This document shows, piece after piece, positions 10,378 through 21,086 of a stretch of DNA of 64,000 nt. Location: assembly GCA_027604505.1 (NCBI GenBank), contig JADIIX010000078.1, forward strand, positions 1 through 64,000. Direction: 5' to 3'. Position 1 is the first letter of the stretch, and every line of letters starts with the position of its first letter. A model generated the notes under the pieces. The model did no database searches, had not been told where the DNA came from, and saw only the letters and a program-made list of their open reading frames with translations. The position numbers and the translations under genes are program-made. The DNA comes from Gonapodya sp. JEL0774. Lineage: Eukaryota > Monoblepharomycota > Monoblepharidomycetes > Monoblepharidales > Gonapodyaceae.

Positions 10378-10860
10378 ATGTCCGCCTGTTCCCGCAACCT
10401 CTGCTCATGCTCGCCAACTCCTGCACACCCTCAAGTAACCCGGCCCACATCGGGGTATGGAATTCCTATGCGGAGGTAACGCGCGCAACACGGGAAAAGT
10501 CACTGGGGGTGGCGGAGAGGGCAAGTTCGCTGTGCGGCTTGGACCGGTGAGCCGCTTCCACCACCAGGGCACCCACTATCAGGACTCCCAACAAGTTGCC
10601 CACTCCAAATCCTTCTTCTCTCCTCGCCGCTTGTAACGGCGCAACCAGTCCTTCCATCCAGGTATGTCGTCCTCCTTACCCCATGCTTTCTAACCCTCCC
10701 ATGCGCCTTGCTGCTCTGAGTTTCGCAGACGAAAGATCGCGTTGAAACACGCCGACGGGTTCCACCATCCGCGACGAATATCGTCACTCCGCCGACCGTC
10801 GCAACCACCCAGAGCATGTGCGAAGGGCGATTCAAATGTCTGACCAACCAAACTGACTAG
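10378..10860 (+). CDS. Small hypothetical Pro/Thr-rich protein, three exons
   Basis: I do not recognise this protein. Exons 10378-10475, 10568-10661 and 10729-10860 join in phase through GT-AG introns (donors gtaacg and gtatgt, acceptors accaccag and tttcgcag) to give 107 residues. An in-frame ATG at 10249 would add 43. The product is basic and rich in Pro, Thr and Ser (RAPTIRTPNKLPTPNPSS, then a KDRVETRRR patch), so probably disordered. It lies between the gypsy LTR and UTP21, on the same strand as UTP21 and ending 205 bp before its ATG. Support is only the consistent phases and good splice signals. Confidence 0.35.
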
Positions 10861-11065
10861 AGCGAACAAGCGAGGGTGAATGATATGGGGGGTTATGGGC
10901 TTTGGTGGCTTGGCTTGGTGGTGGAAAGGGAGGATACAGTGCGAGTGAAGCGGAGGTGGGGGAAGGGCTGCTGTGGCCCAGCAATGCAGCCATCACACCC
11001 AGCAAGAGAAAGAAGTAATCTTCGCTGCAGCCCCAGGCCCCAGTTTCCCCGCCCTACACTCCTCG

Positions 11066-14000
11066 ATGCCCCGCACTGCACACGGTCCCTGGAGGGCGTT
11101 TCGTGCACTTGGAGTCATCTCAAATCAAGTCCCCGTGGATGTCCAAGCCAGGGGAACTAAGTACTTTCTCACAACCTGTGTCGGACACTCCTTTCAAATT
11201 TACTCTGTCAGTAAGTCAGTCACAGAGCCCCCATTTATTTGCCTTGCATTCCTGCGCTGGGTGTCTGTTTGTCTCAGTCTCTGTGATTCTTGCTTCTGCA
11301 TCAGTGTGACAAGTTGAAACTCCTCTTTGTCAGTGAGTCAGTTTCTCCGTCGAAGTAATTCTTTGGCGCAGTTCCAACCTTACAATTCAGGCACTTCCAC
11401 TACTGAAACTATCACGAGTATTGTATCGTTCAAGGACTTCACGTTCACGGCTTGTGGTGCTGTTGTAATCAAATTCCGGAGGGCCCGTGAAGTCCAGCAA
11501 TTTTCGATTCCAGACCTTTCTGATGATGCTCGAAAGAATTTGAGAATAACGCAATTGATCATTCTGGGTGACTATGTAATTGGTCTGGCGAGCGATAATG
11601 TCGTCAGAGCCTGGCGGACAGATTCGGGAGGTGTGAACACTTGGAGTTCTTCTTGTCTGTAAAACTCTTCCCGATTCATTACTTTGCTATTTGGCAACGC
11701 AGAACTCGATTCGTCCTGGGACCTTGGATCGGATTTCACCGGTATTCTCCTCCTTCACCCTCCTACCTTTGTCAACAAGGTGTTGGTGGTTGGCGCAGAC
11801 GGTGCTCTCAGGCTCTACAATGTCCGGACCACGCAACTCGTTCATTCGTTTAGCCAACTCCATCATTCCCCGATCACAGCGATGTCATCGACTCCTGTTG
11901 CCGATATCGTTGCCATTGGCCACTTGGATGGTGCTATAGACCTGCTCGACATTCGGTCGGACCAGCGTTTGATGACACTGTACCAAGACGACAAAGTCTC
12001 AAGCATCGCCTTTAGAACGGATGGACCAACTATCATGGCAACTGGGAATACCAAAGGCGACATATGTCTCTGGGACTTGGAGAAGCGCCGAATAGTCAGT
12101 GTCATGAAAGGTGCCCACAACGGTCACGTGTCCTCCATCTACTTCTTCCAAGGACAGCCGCTCATGCTCACGGCGAGCCCGGACAACTCGGTGAAGGAGT
12201 GGCTCTTCGATTCTCCGGACGGCGTTCCCCGCTTGCTGCGGTTTCGCGAGGGGCACTCCTCCTCACCCACCCGAGTGCGGTTCCACGGCGCGTCAGGCAA
12301 AACTCTCCTCTCCGCAGCTCGCGATCGCAGTATCCGCCTCGTCAGCGTAATACGCGACGCGCAATCGGTCGAACTCAGTCAAGGGAAGGGGTTGGAGGCC
12401 GTGTCGCAAAAGAGGGACCTGCGGTTGCAAGAGCTGAAACTTCCAATTGTGACTGCGATAGCCTCGCGTATGTTGCGCACGGGCTTCTTAATTGTTGATC
12501 ATCCCCTGCCCTTGTAATGCATGTCTATTTTTCAGGTGAAACCCGGCAAGGCGATTGGGATAACATCGTGACAGCTCACTTGAACGATAGCTCCGCACGA
12601 ACTTGGGACGCGCAACGCAAGGCACTGGGTAAGCACACTCTTCCCACAACTGACGGCAAGCCGGTCTCTTGTGTCGCCATCAGCACATGTGGGAACTTTG
12701 GGTTCGTTGGGTCTGTGGGTGGGTCACTGGATATGTTCAACCTGCAATCGGGTCTGCACCGCCAGCGGTTCGGCCAACACGGACAAGGTATTGTGACGAA
12801 TGTATCATGAGGGTGTGTGGGAACTCTCTCACCCAGCTGTGTGCTTGTATAGGTCATCTTCGTGCCGTCACAGGGGTTGCGTCAGACCCCATCAACCGCA
12901 CTGTCATCAGCTCTTCGTCTGATGCAACAGCGCGATTCTGGGACTTCGAGAGCGGCGGTCTTTTGGACACCCTCCAACTCCCATGTTCGGCATCGAGCCT
13001 GTACTTGACCGCTACCTCGACTTTGTGCGCCCTGGTGATGGAGGATTGGTCGATCATCGTTGTGGATGTGGACTCGAGGAGGATCGTGCGAACATTTGTT
13101 GGACACACTGGCGCCATCACAGACATTGCCTTCACACCAAACAACCGATGGTTAGTCTCGTCTTCTGCAGACAGTACCATCAGGACTTGGGATCTACCAT
13201 CTGGATTGTGTGTGGACGTGTTTGGTGTGGAGAGTGTGGCGACCAGTTTGTCCATCAGCCCCACCGGTGAGTGGCTTGCGACATCGCATATCGATAATGT
13301 TGGGGTGTTCCTTTGGTATGTATGTCGAGAGAGGATTGAGCTTCATGTGGCCAGGCGAGTGATTGTTGAACTCTCCCTTCCTTAGGAGTAATGTTTCTCA
13401 ATGGACCAGTATATTTGGTGTCGATGAGCAAGCGGCGCACTATCCTACACTTTCTCTGCCTACTGCGGCAGACGTGGAGGAAGTTAACGACACCGATGAT
13501 CTTCAAGGTGAGCTGGAAAGCGAAATGATTGGACCACTCTAGCATTTCAACAACAAAACGGTTTCAGAATGGAAGGATGATAGTGAAGCACCAGAGAGCA
13601 CGAAGTTGATTGTGAATGTGGATTCGTTGGCCGACGATACCGTTCGTCTGTCGTTGGTGCCCAAGTCGCGATGGCAGACTCTTCTCAACCTGGATACTAT
13701 CAAAGTAAGCACAGATGATCACGTGAACTCGGGGTGGTTCTGGTTGATTTGCAGCCGTTTACGATCTATATTTTTACTTTTGAAGGCTCGAAATAAACCT
13801 GTGCAAAAGGTCACGAAACCGGAAAAAGTACCGTTCTTCCTTCCGACCATCGCCGGCGCTCAACCAAAGCTGAATCCGCTCTCCGAGATAAAGAAAGACA
13901 ATGAAATCGCTCAAGCGAAACCATACGAGGGATCACGCACCGCGGTACCGTCTTCGGCGACGGGCTTGTCGACGATGCTACGAAAATGTAATCTCACCGG

Positions 14001-14509
14001 AGATTGTGAGAGAAATCTTTTGAGTGTTGGGTTGTCTATTTTCAATCTTCATTTCGGTCTTGTTTCAGTTGCCCCACTCTTTGAGGAGATGACGACTTGG
14101 TCCGCTTCAGCACTTGATTTTCATCTTCGCGCTCTTTCTTCCACCCCAGACTTCTTTGCATCTGTGCCTGATGATGAGGAGTCAGATTTAGAGATCTTAA
14201 CGAAAGCTTTGCGATGGTGCTTGAGCAACAAAAAGGATTTTGAGTTTGTCGAAGCACTTTTGGCATTGACCTTGCGAGTGAGATTCCCCCCAACAAAAAC
14301 TCTGTTTTTGGATCAAACGAGACGCGCTCACTACTCTTTGTGAACCTCAGATTCACGGCGATGTTCTTGCCATGGGTAGTCGGACAGAAGATTCTAGGGG
14401 AGACGCTCTTGATGCCATTTTACCTCTGCACATTGGAACCTGGCAACGATTAGACCAGCTTTTCTCTTATGCAGATTGTTTAGCGAATTTTATACGTAGT
14501 AGTGCATAA
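11066..14509 (+). CDS. UTP21: UTP21/WDR36, U3 snoRNP WD-repeat protein
   Basis: Component of the small-subunit processome that binds U3 snoRNA and is needed for 18S rRNA maturation in the nucleolus. Eleven exons (11066-11206, 11305-11332, 11391-11630, 11703-12467, 12536-12787, 12853-13315, 13386-13507, 13568-13704, 13786-14005, 14069-14277, 14351-14509) give 911 residues, the usual family length. Recognisable blocks: the N-terminal FRALGVISNQVPVDVQARGT, repeated WD blades such as GHLDGAIDLLDIRS and NTKGDICLWDLEK, the family signature RETRQGDWDNIVTAH, HTGAITDIAFTP, and the C-terminal Utp21 domain (FEEMTTWSASALDFHLRAL). The start ATG at 11066 is chosen because the conserved N-terminus follows after about 12 residues. 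The first donor must be gtcagt (11207), since the stronger gtaagt four bases on breaks the frame. Confidence 0.93.
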
Positions 14510-14537
14510 ATCTGAATACTCTTGCAAACTTCAATCG

Positions 14538-15100
14538 ATGGTATCACACACTGACGTTGCTCGACTCAAGCCCCCCAGTTGCAGATTCGAACACAACAGC
14601 TTGAGGCGAAAGCCAAAGTATTTAGTCCTCTCGCACAACAGGTAGCCCGCAAGGTTGAATCATTTTCTTTCCAAGAAAGACAAGGCACGAATGAGCCATT
14701 TGCAGCTAGCTGACTGCGCTAGTCACACACCTCAATGAAGTTGAACTTCATCCGGGCAACACTCTCGTTTTCGGCGACCGCGAAATAGCTCACGAGATTG
14801 TGATGGCCAATATATGATGCATAGCTATCGCGATGTTGGTTGACTACCCACTCACTGCACAGAGCGCGACAACGAGTTGAACCCTACCCAAATAGAGGAG
14901 TCGGCGCAAGCAAACTCACTACTTGTTAGTATCAGCGTGGCCTGTTCCAACGTACTTGGATTGAACTAGAGCGAGTTTTAGCGAGTGCAGAGAATCCCGC
15001 TGGTGAGTTCATTATACATTGACACATATCTCCAAGGAAAACTCACGATGTTCCAGCTGAGAGTTTGTTGTTCCTCCAGGCTGCGCCATTATTCCACTGA
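14538..15100 (+). CDS. Small hypothetical protein, six exons
   Basis: Not recognised. Six tiny exons (14538-14540, 14585-14641, 14710-14799, 14865-14924, 14972-15002, 15057-15100) join in phase to 94 residues. The first exon is only the ATG codon. The product starts with a helix (IRTQQLEAKAKVFSPLAQQ), then THLNEVELHPGNTLVFGD and another helical region rich in Ala and Leu. It fits the 700 bp between UTP21 and SLU7 exactly, on the same strand. Three acceptors (gcagctag, cagag, actagag) are the second AG of a close pair, which weakens the model. An unannotated small coiled-coil protein is the most likely reading. Confidence 0.4.
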
Positions 15101-15216
15101 GTAAGTAAAATGTGAACCGCTAGTCGTGGGGAAGGGTGGTGGGTGCTGTTGAGATGTCAGACCATAGCACAGAGCACGAAGGACCATGAACTCATTACTT
15201 CGCAACCACCCGCACA

Positions 15217-17253
15217 ATGACCACCAAGCTTTCTCGTGAGGAGTTCAGAAGACAAAAAGACCTCGAAGCTGCCCGAAAAGCGTGAGTGGGAAGTACTGAA
15301 CGCTGCAAACATTGGCAAGAAACTGATAACCATCGACGACCAGTGGAACTGCGCCTGCCGAGGTCGACGAAGACACGGGGAAGGACATCAACCCACACAT
15401 CCCGCAATGTGAGTGGGCTATGCGGTGTGATCCAGTGCAGGAGACACAGTGATTGACTCAGTTCGGATTGACTCCGTCCCTCACCTAACCCATGTCGATG
15501 ACTGAGTACAGATATCAGTGCCGCGCCATGGTACATCGACTCGGGTAAAGTTAGCTTGTCTCATCAACGGAATTTGTTGAAGAAGGTCGAGGATTCGCAA
15601 TGGTACGAACGGGGTCTGAAAGTGAGTATCAGATAGGGAATTACATTATCTGGCATTTGTGATTCATCCCTCTTCCACTGGGACCGATGAAAATGTCAGA
15701 TTGAAGCCCCTCGCAAGTTTCGCAAAGGTGCTTGCGAAAATTGTGGCTCCATGACCCACAAAACCAAGGAGTGTATGGAGCGCCCCCGGAAGCTCGGTGC
15801 CAAATGGACAGGAAAGGACATTAGCGCTGATGAAGTCATTCAAGAAGTAGAAACGACCTGGGATGGAAAGCGGGACCGGTGGAATGGGTACGACCCTTCG
15901 GAGCACATGAGACACATTGAAGGTGTGTGCATGACACTGCTGGACAAGCATCTCGCCCTATTCCCAATAGCGCTCTTTTATCTCCTAGAATTCGAGCTGG
16001 TAGACCAAGAGCGGAAGAAAGCACGGGCAGCTGACCTCGAACAGAAGTTGAAAGCTGGGGAAGTGGAGCAGGATGACGTTGAGGAATCGCTCGATGAAGA
16101 TAAATATGCCGAACAGGCCGACATGCCTGGTCAGAAAATGGACGCCAAGACCCGCACGACAATCCGTAACCTTCGTATCCGAGAGGACACTGCGAAATAC
16201 CTCCGCAACCTGAGTCTTGAATCTGCGCACTACGATCCCAAAACACGTTCCATGCGTGACAACCCTTACAGAGACCGGGAACAGGACCCCAGCGCGGTTC
16301 CTTTTGCGGGTGACAACTTTGTACGCTACTCGGGGGATGTGACCAAGATGAATCAGTTGCAGCTCTTCGCTTGGGAAGCTGCCCAACGTGCCGGCGGAGA
16401 GGTGCACGTGCAGTCTAATCCCACACAAGCGGACTTGCTCTATCGAGAGTTCCAGCAAAAGAAGGAGAAGGTCAAGGACACGGTCAAAGAGAGCATTTTA
16501 GATCGGTACGGGGGCGTCGAGCACCTCCAAGCACCCCCCAAAGAGCTCCTCCTCGCCCAAACCGAGAACTACGTCGAATACTCCCGAACAGGTCGTGTCA
16601 TCAAGGGCCAGGAACGGGCGAAAGTCAAGAGTCGGTACTTGGAAGACACCTACCTCAACAATCACACCACTGTGTGGGGCTCATGGTGGTCTGCGGGGAA
16701 GTGGGGTTACGCTTGTTGTCACTCGAACACAAAGAATTCGTATTGTACTGGCGAGAGTGGAAAGGAGGCGGCGAGGATGGTGCCTGTGATGAAGGAGGAT
16801 TCCGAGAGAAAGACTTTGCAACAACAGGTGAGGCAGTTGGTTTGGTTGGGACCTATACTCGCAACAAAGTAGAGTAGGGGGGGCCGTCGTGTTTCACGCT
16901 CGAACGCTCACACATGACGCAATAACGCCCTCCCCCCCCTCCCCCCCCCCTCCCCTCCCTCCTCCCCCAATCCCCTACCCGTTTAGCTCCAACAATCCTC
17001 CACCCCCTTGGCGCCTCCTGCCGCCCGCAAACGGAAAGCCGAATTGGGTGAAGGTGACATCGAACTGGACCAGTCCCGGCTCGCCGCTGCGCTGAAGGAG
17101 GAAGAACGGCGGAAGAAGAGTAAAGTGAACGAGAGGGAGCAGGGGTACCAGAGCGGGAGCGGCCACGAGGTGACGGAGGAGGAGTTGGAGGCGTATAGGA
17201 GGTTGAGGCAGCATGGGGAGGATCCTTTGGCGGGGTATGTGGATGCAGAGTAG
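15217..17253 (+). CDS. SLU7: SLU7 pre-mRNA splicing factor
   Basis: Second-step splicing factor that helps choose the 3' splice site in the nucleus. Six exons (15217-15281, 15344-15408, 15512-15621, 15700-15922, 15989-16827, 16987-17253) give 522 residues. The N-terminus MTTKLSREEFRRQKDLE is typical. The zinc knuckle CENCGSMTHKTKEC sits near residue 90, followed by RPRKLGAKWTG, WDGKRDRWNGYD, the central YLRNL block and the highly conserved NNHTTVWGSWW and NSYCTGESGKEA. The last intron (16828-16986) has an almost pure C tract before its acceptor. The C-terminal exon is Lys/Glu-rich with a basic KRK signal. Confidence 0.95.
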
Positions 17254-19122
17254 CGAGAGTGAATAGCCGGGTGTTGGGCAGATTAGGCGGCACCCGCGAT
17301 TGTATATACTTCATGTTGTTTGACAAGACCGAACCAGCCGCACGAAAACTGCCAGTCTGCTTGTAATAAAAGTAGAGAGACACAAATGCAGACACGAACC
17401 TTCCTGCAAATTGTAGTTCGATAACTTGGATCTGTTATGAATACGAGACAACGAACCACGTCATTCCCCACTCTCTTCGCCGCACGCACTCACCACCAAC
17501 ACCCACGGCCGGTGCGGGGTCGGCTCGACACGGACTAAGAACCACGACGTGGGCGAACGGCGAATTGGGTGTTCGGGTATCTGGGAGCACTGGGACACAC
17601 CAGGTCACACGTGCCGCGCCCGCCGTATCCGCCGTGGATTGCTGGGGTGGGAAGTCCGTCGCCCCCGTGGCACGCGTTATCTGGGAAAGATCTGGCACCC
17701 GGCCCTCACTCTGTTTTCCTCACGTTTCAAATTTTAAAGAAACAACAGTTTTCGAAACAGATCGATTTTTCGCACACGGTGTCTTCCACCTAGCCAAGCA
17801 CAAAACCAACAGTGAAGGTTGTAGTGTGATTTCTTATCACAGGCATGGGATTCTTTGGGCTTGGTGTTAAGGGTGGTGCCGGGGTTGAGAGACGGAAGTG
17901 AGGGGGGTGAGCGGCAGGTGAAATCACCACCCGGATAACCGAAAGTAAGTTCACCTTTGATAACTCTTCCGCGCTTCCGCTTGTCTCCTCAAGTTCGTCG
18001 TGCCCCGGTGTCATATATCCGAGCCATAATGTGTTCGAATCGCACAAACAGTCGATTCCAGCAAGAGTTTTCCCTACGGCGCACGAAAGGGTTGCTCGTT
18101 CGAGAGTGGTTGTGAAATCTCGGTTTGTAAATGTGTCGAGGTGCAGGTGGTGTAGGAAGTGGAGTGGTGGTGTTGTTTGCTTTGAGTGTGGGTTGTCTGC
18201 CTGTCCGGCGACATCACATCTGGAATCTTCGCACGCAAACCCCTCCCCTCCCTCCCCTCCCCCCCCGATGACTGACTCCCTCAGTCCGCCCGAATCATTT
18301 ATTTTTTCAGTCCAAATAAGCCTCATCTCACCGACTCGATTTCCGCACACGGCTGCGGACGGTTGGCGATGTCGGCTGATGTCCACTGTCTTCCCACCAC
18401 TGCTTTACCACCTCTCCACGTCCACGTCCGTCCACGTCTACCCGTCGGCGCCGATCCGGACGACGACGACGACGACGGGTACGCCCACCCTCACCACCCT
18501 CCCACACCCCACACCCCACACCTCCACCTCTCGGGCCCGGACCACGGTGTTCTTAGCACGTGTTTACATGTCAGTGTGCCAGTGTGCCAGTGTGCCAGTG
18601 TGCCAGTGTGCCAGTGTGCCAGTGTCAGTGTGTCTGCCGTCGGGGGTGCGGACGGGGGGGGGAGCCGTGCTCAATGTGGGTTGTGTGGTGCGTGGTGGTG
18701 TGGTGTGGTGTGCTGTAGTGGACGCAGGTCACCCACGAAAGAGAATATACCCCTGTCTTCCTCACATGGAAATCATGCACCGGAACCCCCAGGTCCCTTC
18801 AGGCAAACCCACCCCCTGCAGTGCACTCATCCACGCAGTGTGTGCAGTGGGTTTACAAACTCGAAATGTGCGCTATATTCACCCCCTTAGACCGTAACCT
18901 CCCCCTATGCAGAGAGACGTGCAACCTACGAACCCCCGCCGTTCGCCCGACCACCGAACCACACCACACCCCGGCCCAACCCCACCCTCCGTTGCCACCG
19001 ATTGGGAACGCGGGCAGGGGGCAGAGGGGGACTTCGTGGTCGCTGCACGACACGACAAACATGGATACACACAACCACACCACCCGACACACACACACTC
19101 TCTCTCTTCCCCCAGTGCCCGT
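17254..19122. other. Gene-poor GC-rich intergenic region
   Basis: About 1.9 kb between the 3' ends of SLU7 and RPS9, which are convergent. I see no supported gene. The open frames here are arginine/proline-rich by-products of GC-rich low-complexity DNA. It holds pyrimidine and G-rich runs, an 8-bp tandem repeat (18570-18628), (CGA)n near 18457-18477 and CA/GA-rich stretches near 19070-19110. Confidence 0.6.
18570..18628 (+). repeat. 8-bp tandem repeat (cagtgtgc)n
   Basis: Six to seven head-to-tail copies of 'cagtgtgc', the last shortened to 'cagtgt'. It lies in non-coding DNA between SLU7 and RPS9. Confidence 0.9.
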
Positions 19123-20658
19123 CTACTCCTCCTCCTCCTCGCCACCTTCCTCGCCCTTTTCTGCGGCCTTCGCGCGCTTGCGCTTTACGCGGCCGGGGCC
19201 TGCGGGGGGATGGGGGTCGGGTGGAGGGGGGGGGGAGAGTGGGGGTGAGACGAAGGAGGAAGGAGGAAGGAGATCGCGGCGCGCGGCGTGGAGGGGGGCG
19301 AGATAGAGAGGGAAGGAATCGTCCCACGTCCTAGTGTCCGCTCTACCCCTATTATTTCCCTCCTTCTCATGGCCTCTCCCTCACCCAATCCCCACTCCCC
19401 ATTCCCCCTGTCCCGGCAACCTCCTTCCCATTTTCCATTCCCCCCCAACACCCCCCCAACACCCCCACCCCTTCGTACTCACGTCCACCTCCATACGGAC
19501 TCGTGAGGGCAAAGTCAATGTGCTTCTGGGAGTCGAGACGGACCACAAACGAGGGGATGTTGACGATTTGTTTGCCGACGCTGTGTTGGGTGCGCGTAGA
19601 GAGATAAAAAAACCAAACGAACGGGTCAACTGGTGCATAGGATAGGGTGTGTCCATTCCATCCCATATGGACCCGCTGAAGTCAATCGCCTCCGGCGGAC
19701 TGTGCCCGTCGCTGACGCTTGGGCGAGATTGGTCCATATGGACCGCTGGGGATCATTCGCCTCCGGCGGACTGTGCCCGTCGCTGACGCTTGGGCGAGAT
19801 TGGTCCATATGGGCCTCTTCAGGCCTATATGGACCACTGGGAATCAATCGCCTCCGGCGGACTGTGCCCGTCGCTGACGCTTGGGCGAGATTGATCCATA
19901 TGGGCCTCTTCAGGCCCTTCAGGCCATATGGACCGCTGGGATCAATCGCCTCCGGCGGACTGTGCCCGTCGCTGACGCTTGGGTGATGGCGCTCGCTGAC
20001 GCTCGCGCTGGCCTTCGCTCACTCCGCTCGGGGAAACTCACCGAATGTGCCTCTGCCTAATCAAAACCCTGGCATGATGAACCGACTTTGCCAAACCCAA
20101 TTTGAAGACCTGAGTCTGGAGCCTGCGTTCCAAAAAGTCTTCAATCTTGAGGCCGAGGACGTAATCGAGCCTGGCTTTGGACTCGTCGAGGACACCGATG
20201 CGAATGAGTCTGCGGATGAGAGCGTTTCCTTCAAAGAGACGCTTCGAGTCCTTTTCCTCGAGGGTGAGGAGTTCACGGGCTGCACGACGAATTTTGGAGA
20301 GGACGAGACCGACGCGCCAGATCTCGCGCTTGTTACGGAGGCCGTACTCGCCGAGGAGTTTGAGTTCCTGGTCGAGACGTTCGGCCGTGAAAGGACGCTT
20401 TGGGACCTTTGTGACCTTTGATGCTGAGAGTTGGGAGTGAGTGTGGTGTGGGAGTAGGAGTGAGAGGGGGGATGGGAGTGTGTATGGGTGATGGGAGAGT
20501 GGGTGGGAGAGTAGAGTGGTGGGAGAGAGGGAGAGAGGGAGAGAGGGAGTAGGGGGGTGAGAGGGAGGGGTGTGACACGGAGGGTGAGTGGGTGCAGGGG
20601 TGAGAGGGAGGGGCAGAGAGAAAAGAGACAAGGAATACGCACTGTTCCTCAGGGACAT
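19123..20658 (-). CDS. RPS9: 40S ribosomal protein S9 (uS4)
   Basis: Primary 16S/18S-binding small-subunit protein. Four exons on minus: 20658-20643 (16 bp, MSLRN), 20423-20042, 19580-19483 and 19199-19123, giving 190 residues, the family length. Diagnostic blocks are [87 protein letters not shown] and SPYGGGRPGRVKRK. VGKQ rather than VRKQ is a fungal trait. The tail ends in an acidic Glu run. The third exon junction hosts a 461-bp intron (19581-20041) filled with palindromic repeats. The gene is divergent from RPL21 with 428 bp between the ATGs, so a shared promoter is likely. Confidence 0.95.
19623..20041 (-). repeat. Palindromic repeat element filling an RPS9 intron
   Basis: Four copies of a core of about 40 bp (plus strand 'cgcctccggcggactgtgcc' continuing 'cgtcgctgacgcttggg') at about 19687, 19758, 19849 and 19948, spaced 71, 91 and 99 bp apart. 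Most are followed in the sense direction by the 14-bp palindrome ggtccatatggacc or a variant. Homology to RPL21 intron 1 starts at the 5' splice site (CCCCGAGCGGAGTGAGCGA) and ends at ACCAGTTGACCC. Both copies lie in the sense orientation of their host genes. Confidence 0.85.
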
Positions 20659-21086
20659 TGTGGGGGAAGCAAGGATTCAACTGGAGAGGGGGGGGGGGGG
20701 ACACGTGGGAGGGGCGGGTGGTCGGTGGTCGGTGGGGGGGTTCACCAGGATGGCGCGAATGGGGGGAGTCGCAGGGGAGTCGAGTCAGCACTCTGCGTCC
20801 GCTGTCTCTTCCTCCCTCTCAAATCCAGTTTCTCCCATCCGCACCTACTCTGCTCTCCTCCCAACGATGGATGCTTGTCCCTCTAGTTGAAGACGGGGAG
20901 TGGGGGTGCGCCTGGACCGGGCACTTCCCATCCCCACAAACATTCTGTCCAAACCTCAGTCCTCTCCCTTGTGGCCCGTGCATCTGTGCCACCTCTCCTT
21001 GTGTGCACCCCCCTGCACACTCCACCACCCCCTTCCTCCACCTCCCCACCACATCCATCCATCCAACCCGCCCCCCTTAACCCGCC
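20659..21086. promoter_or_regulatory. Bidirectional RPS9/RPL21 promoter region
   Basis: 428 bp between the two divergent ribosomal-protein start codons. It contains a run of 13 G (20688-20700), a CACGTG at 20702-20707, and pyrimidine-rich stretches just before the RPL21 ATG. Coordinated transcription of both genes is inferred from the arrangement; no specific factor site can be proven. Confidence 0.5.

Noticed and set aside
18020-18050. B-box-like gttcgaatcgc suggesting a tRNA
   Set aside because: No matching A box or cloverleaf stems on either strand at the right distance.
17790-18386. 198-codon minus-strand frame
   Set aside because: Composition follows the GC-rich low-complexity DNA, with no domain and no phased exons around it.
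19683-19983. CRISPR-like spaced repeats
   Set aside because: The four cores are separated by related palindromic sequence, not unique spacers, and sit in a eukaryotic intron without any cas gene.
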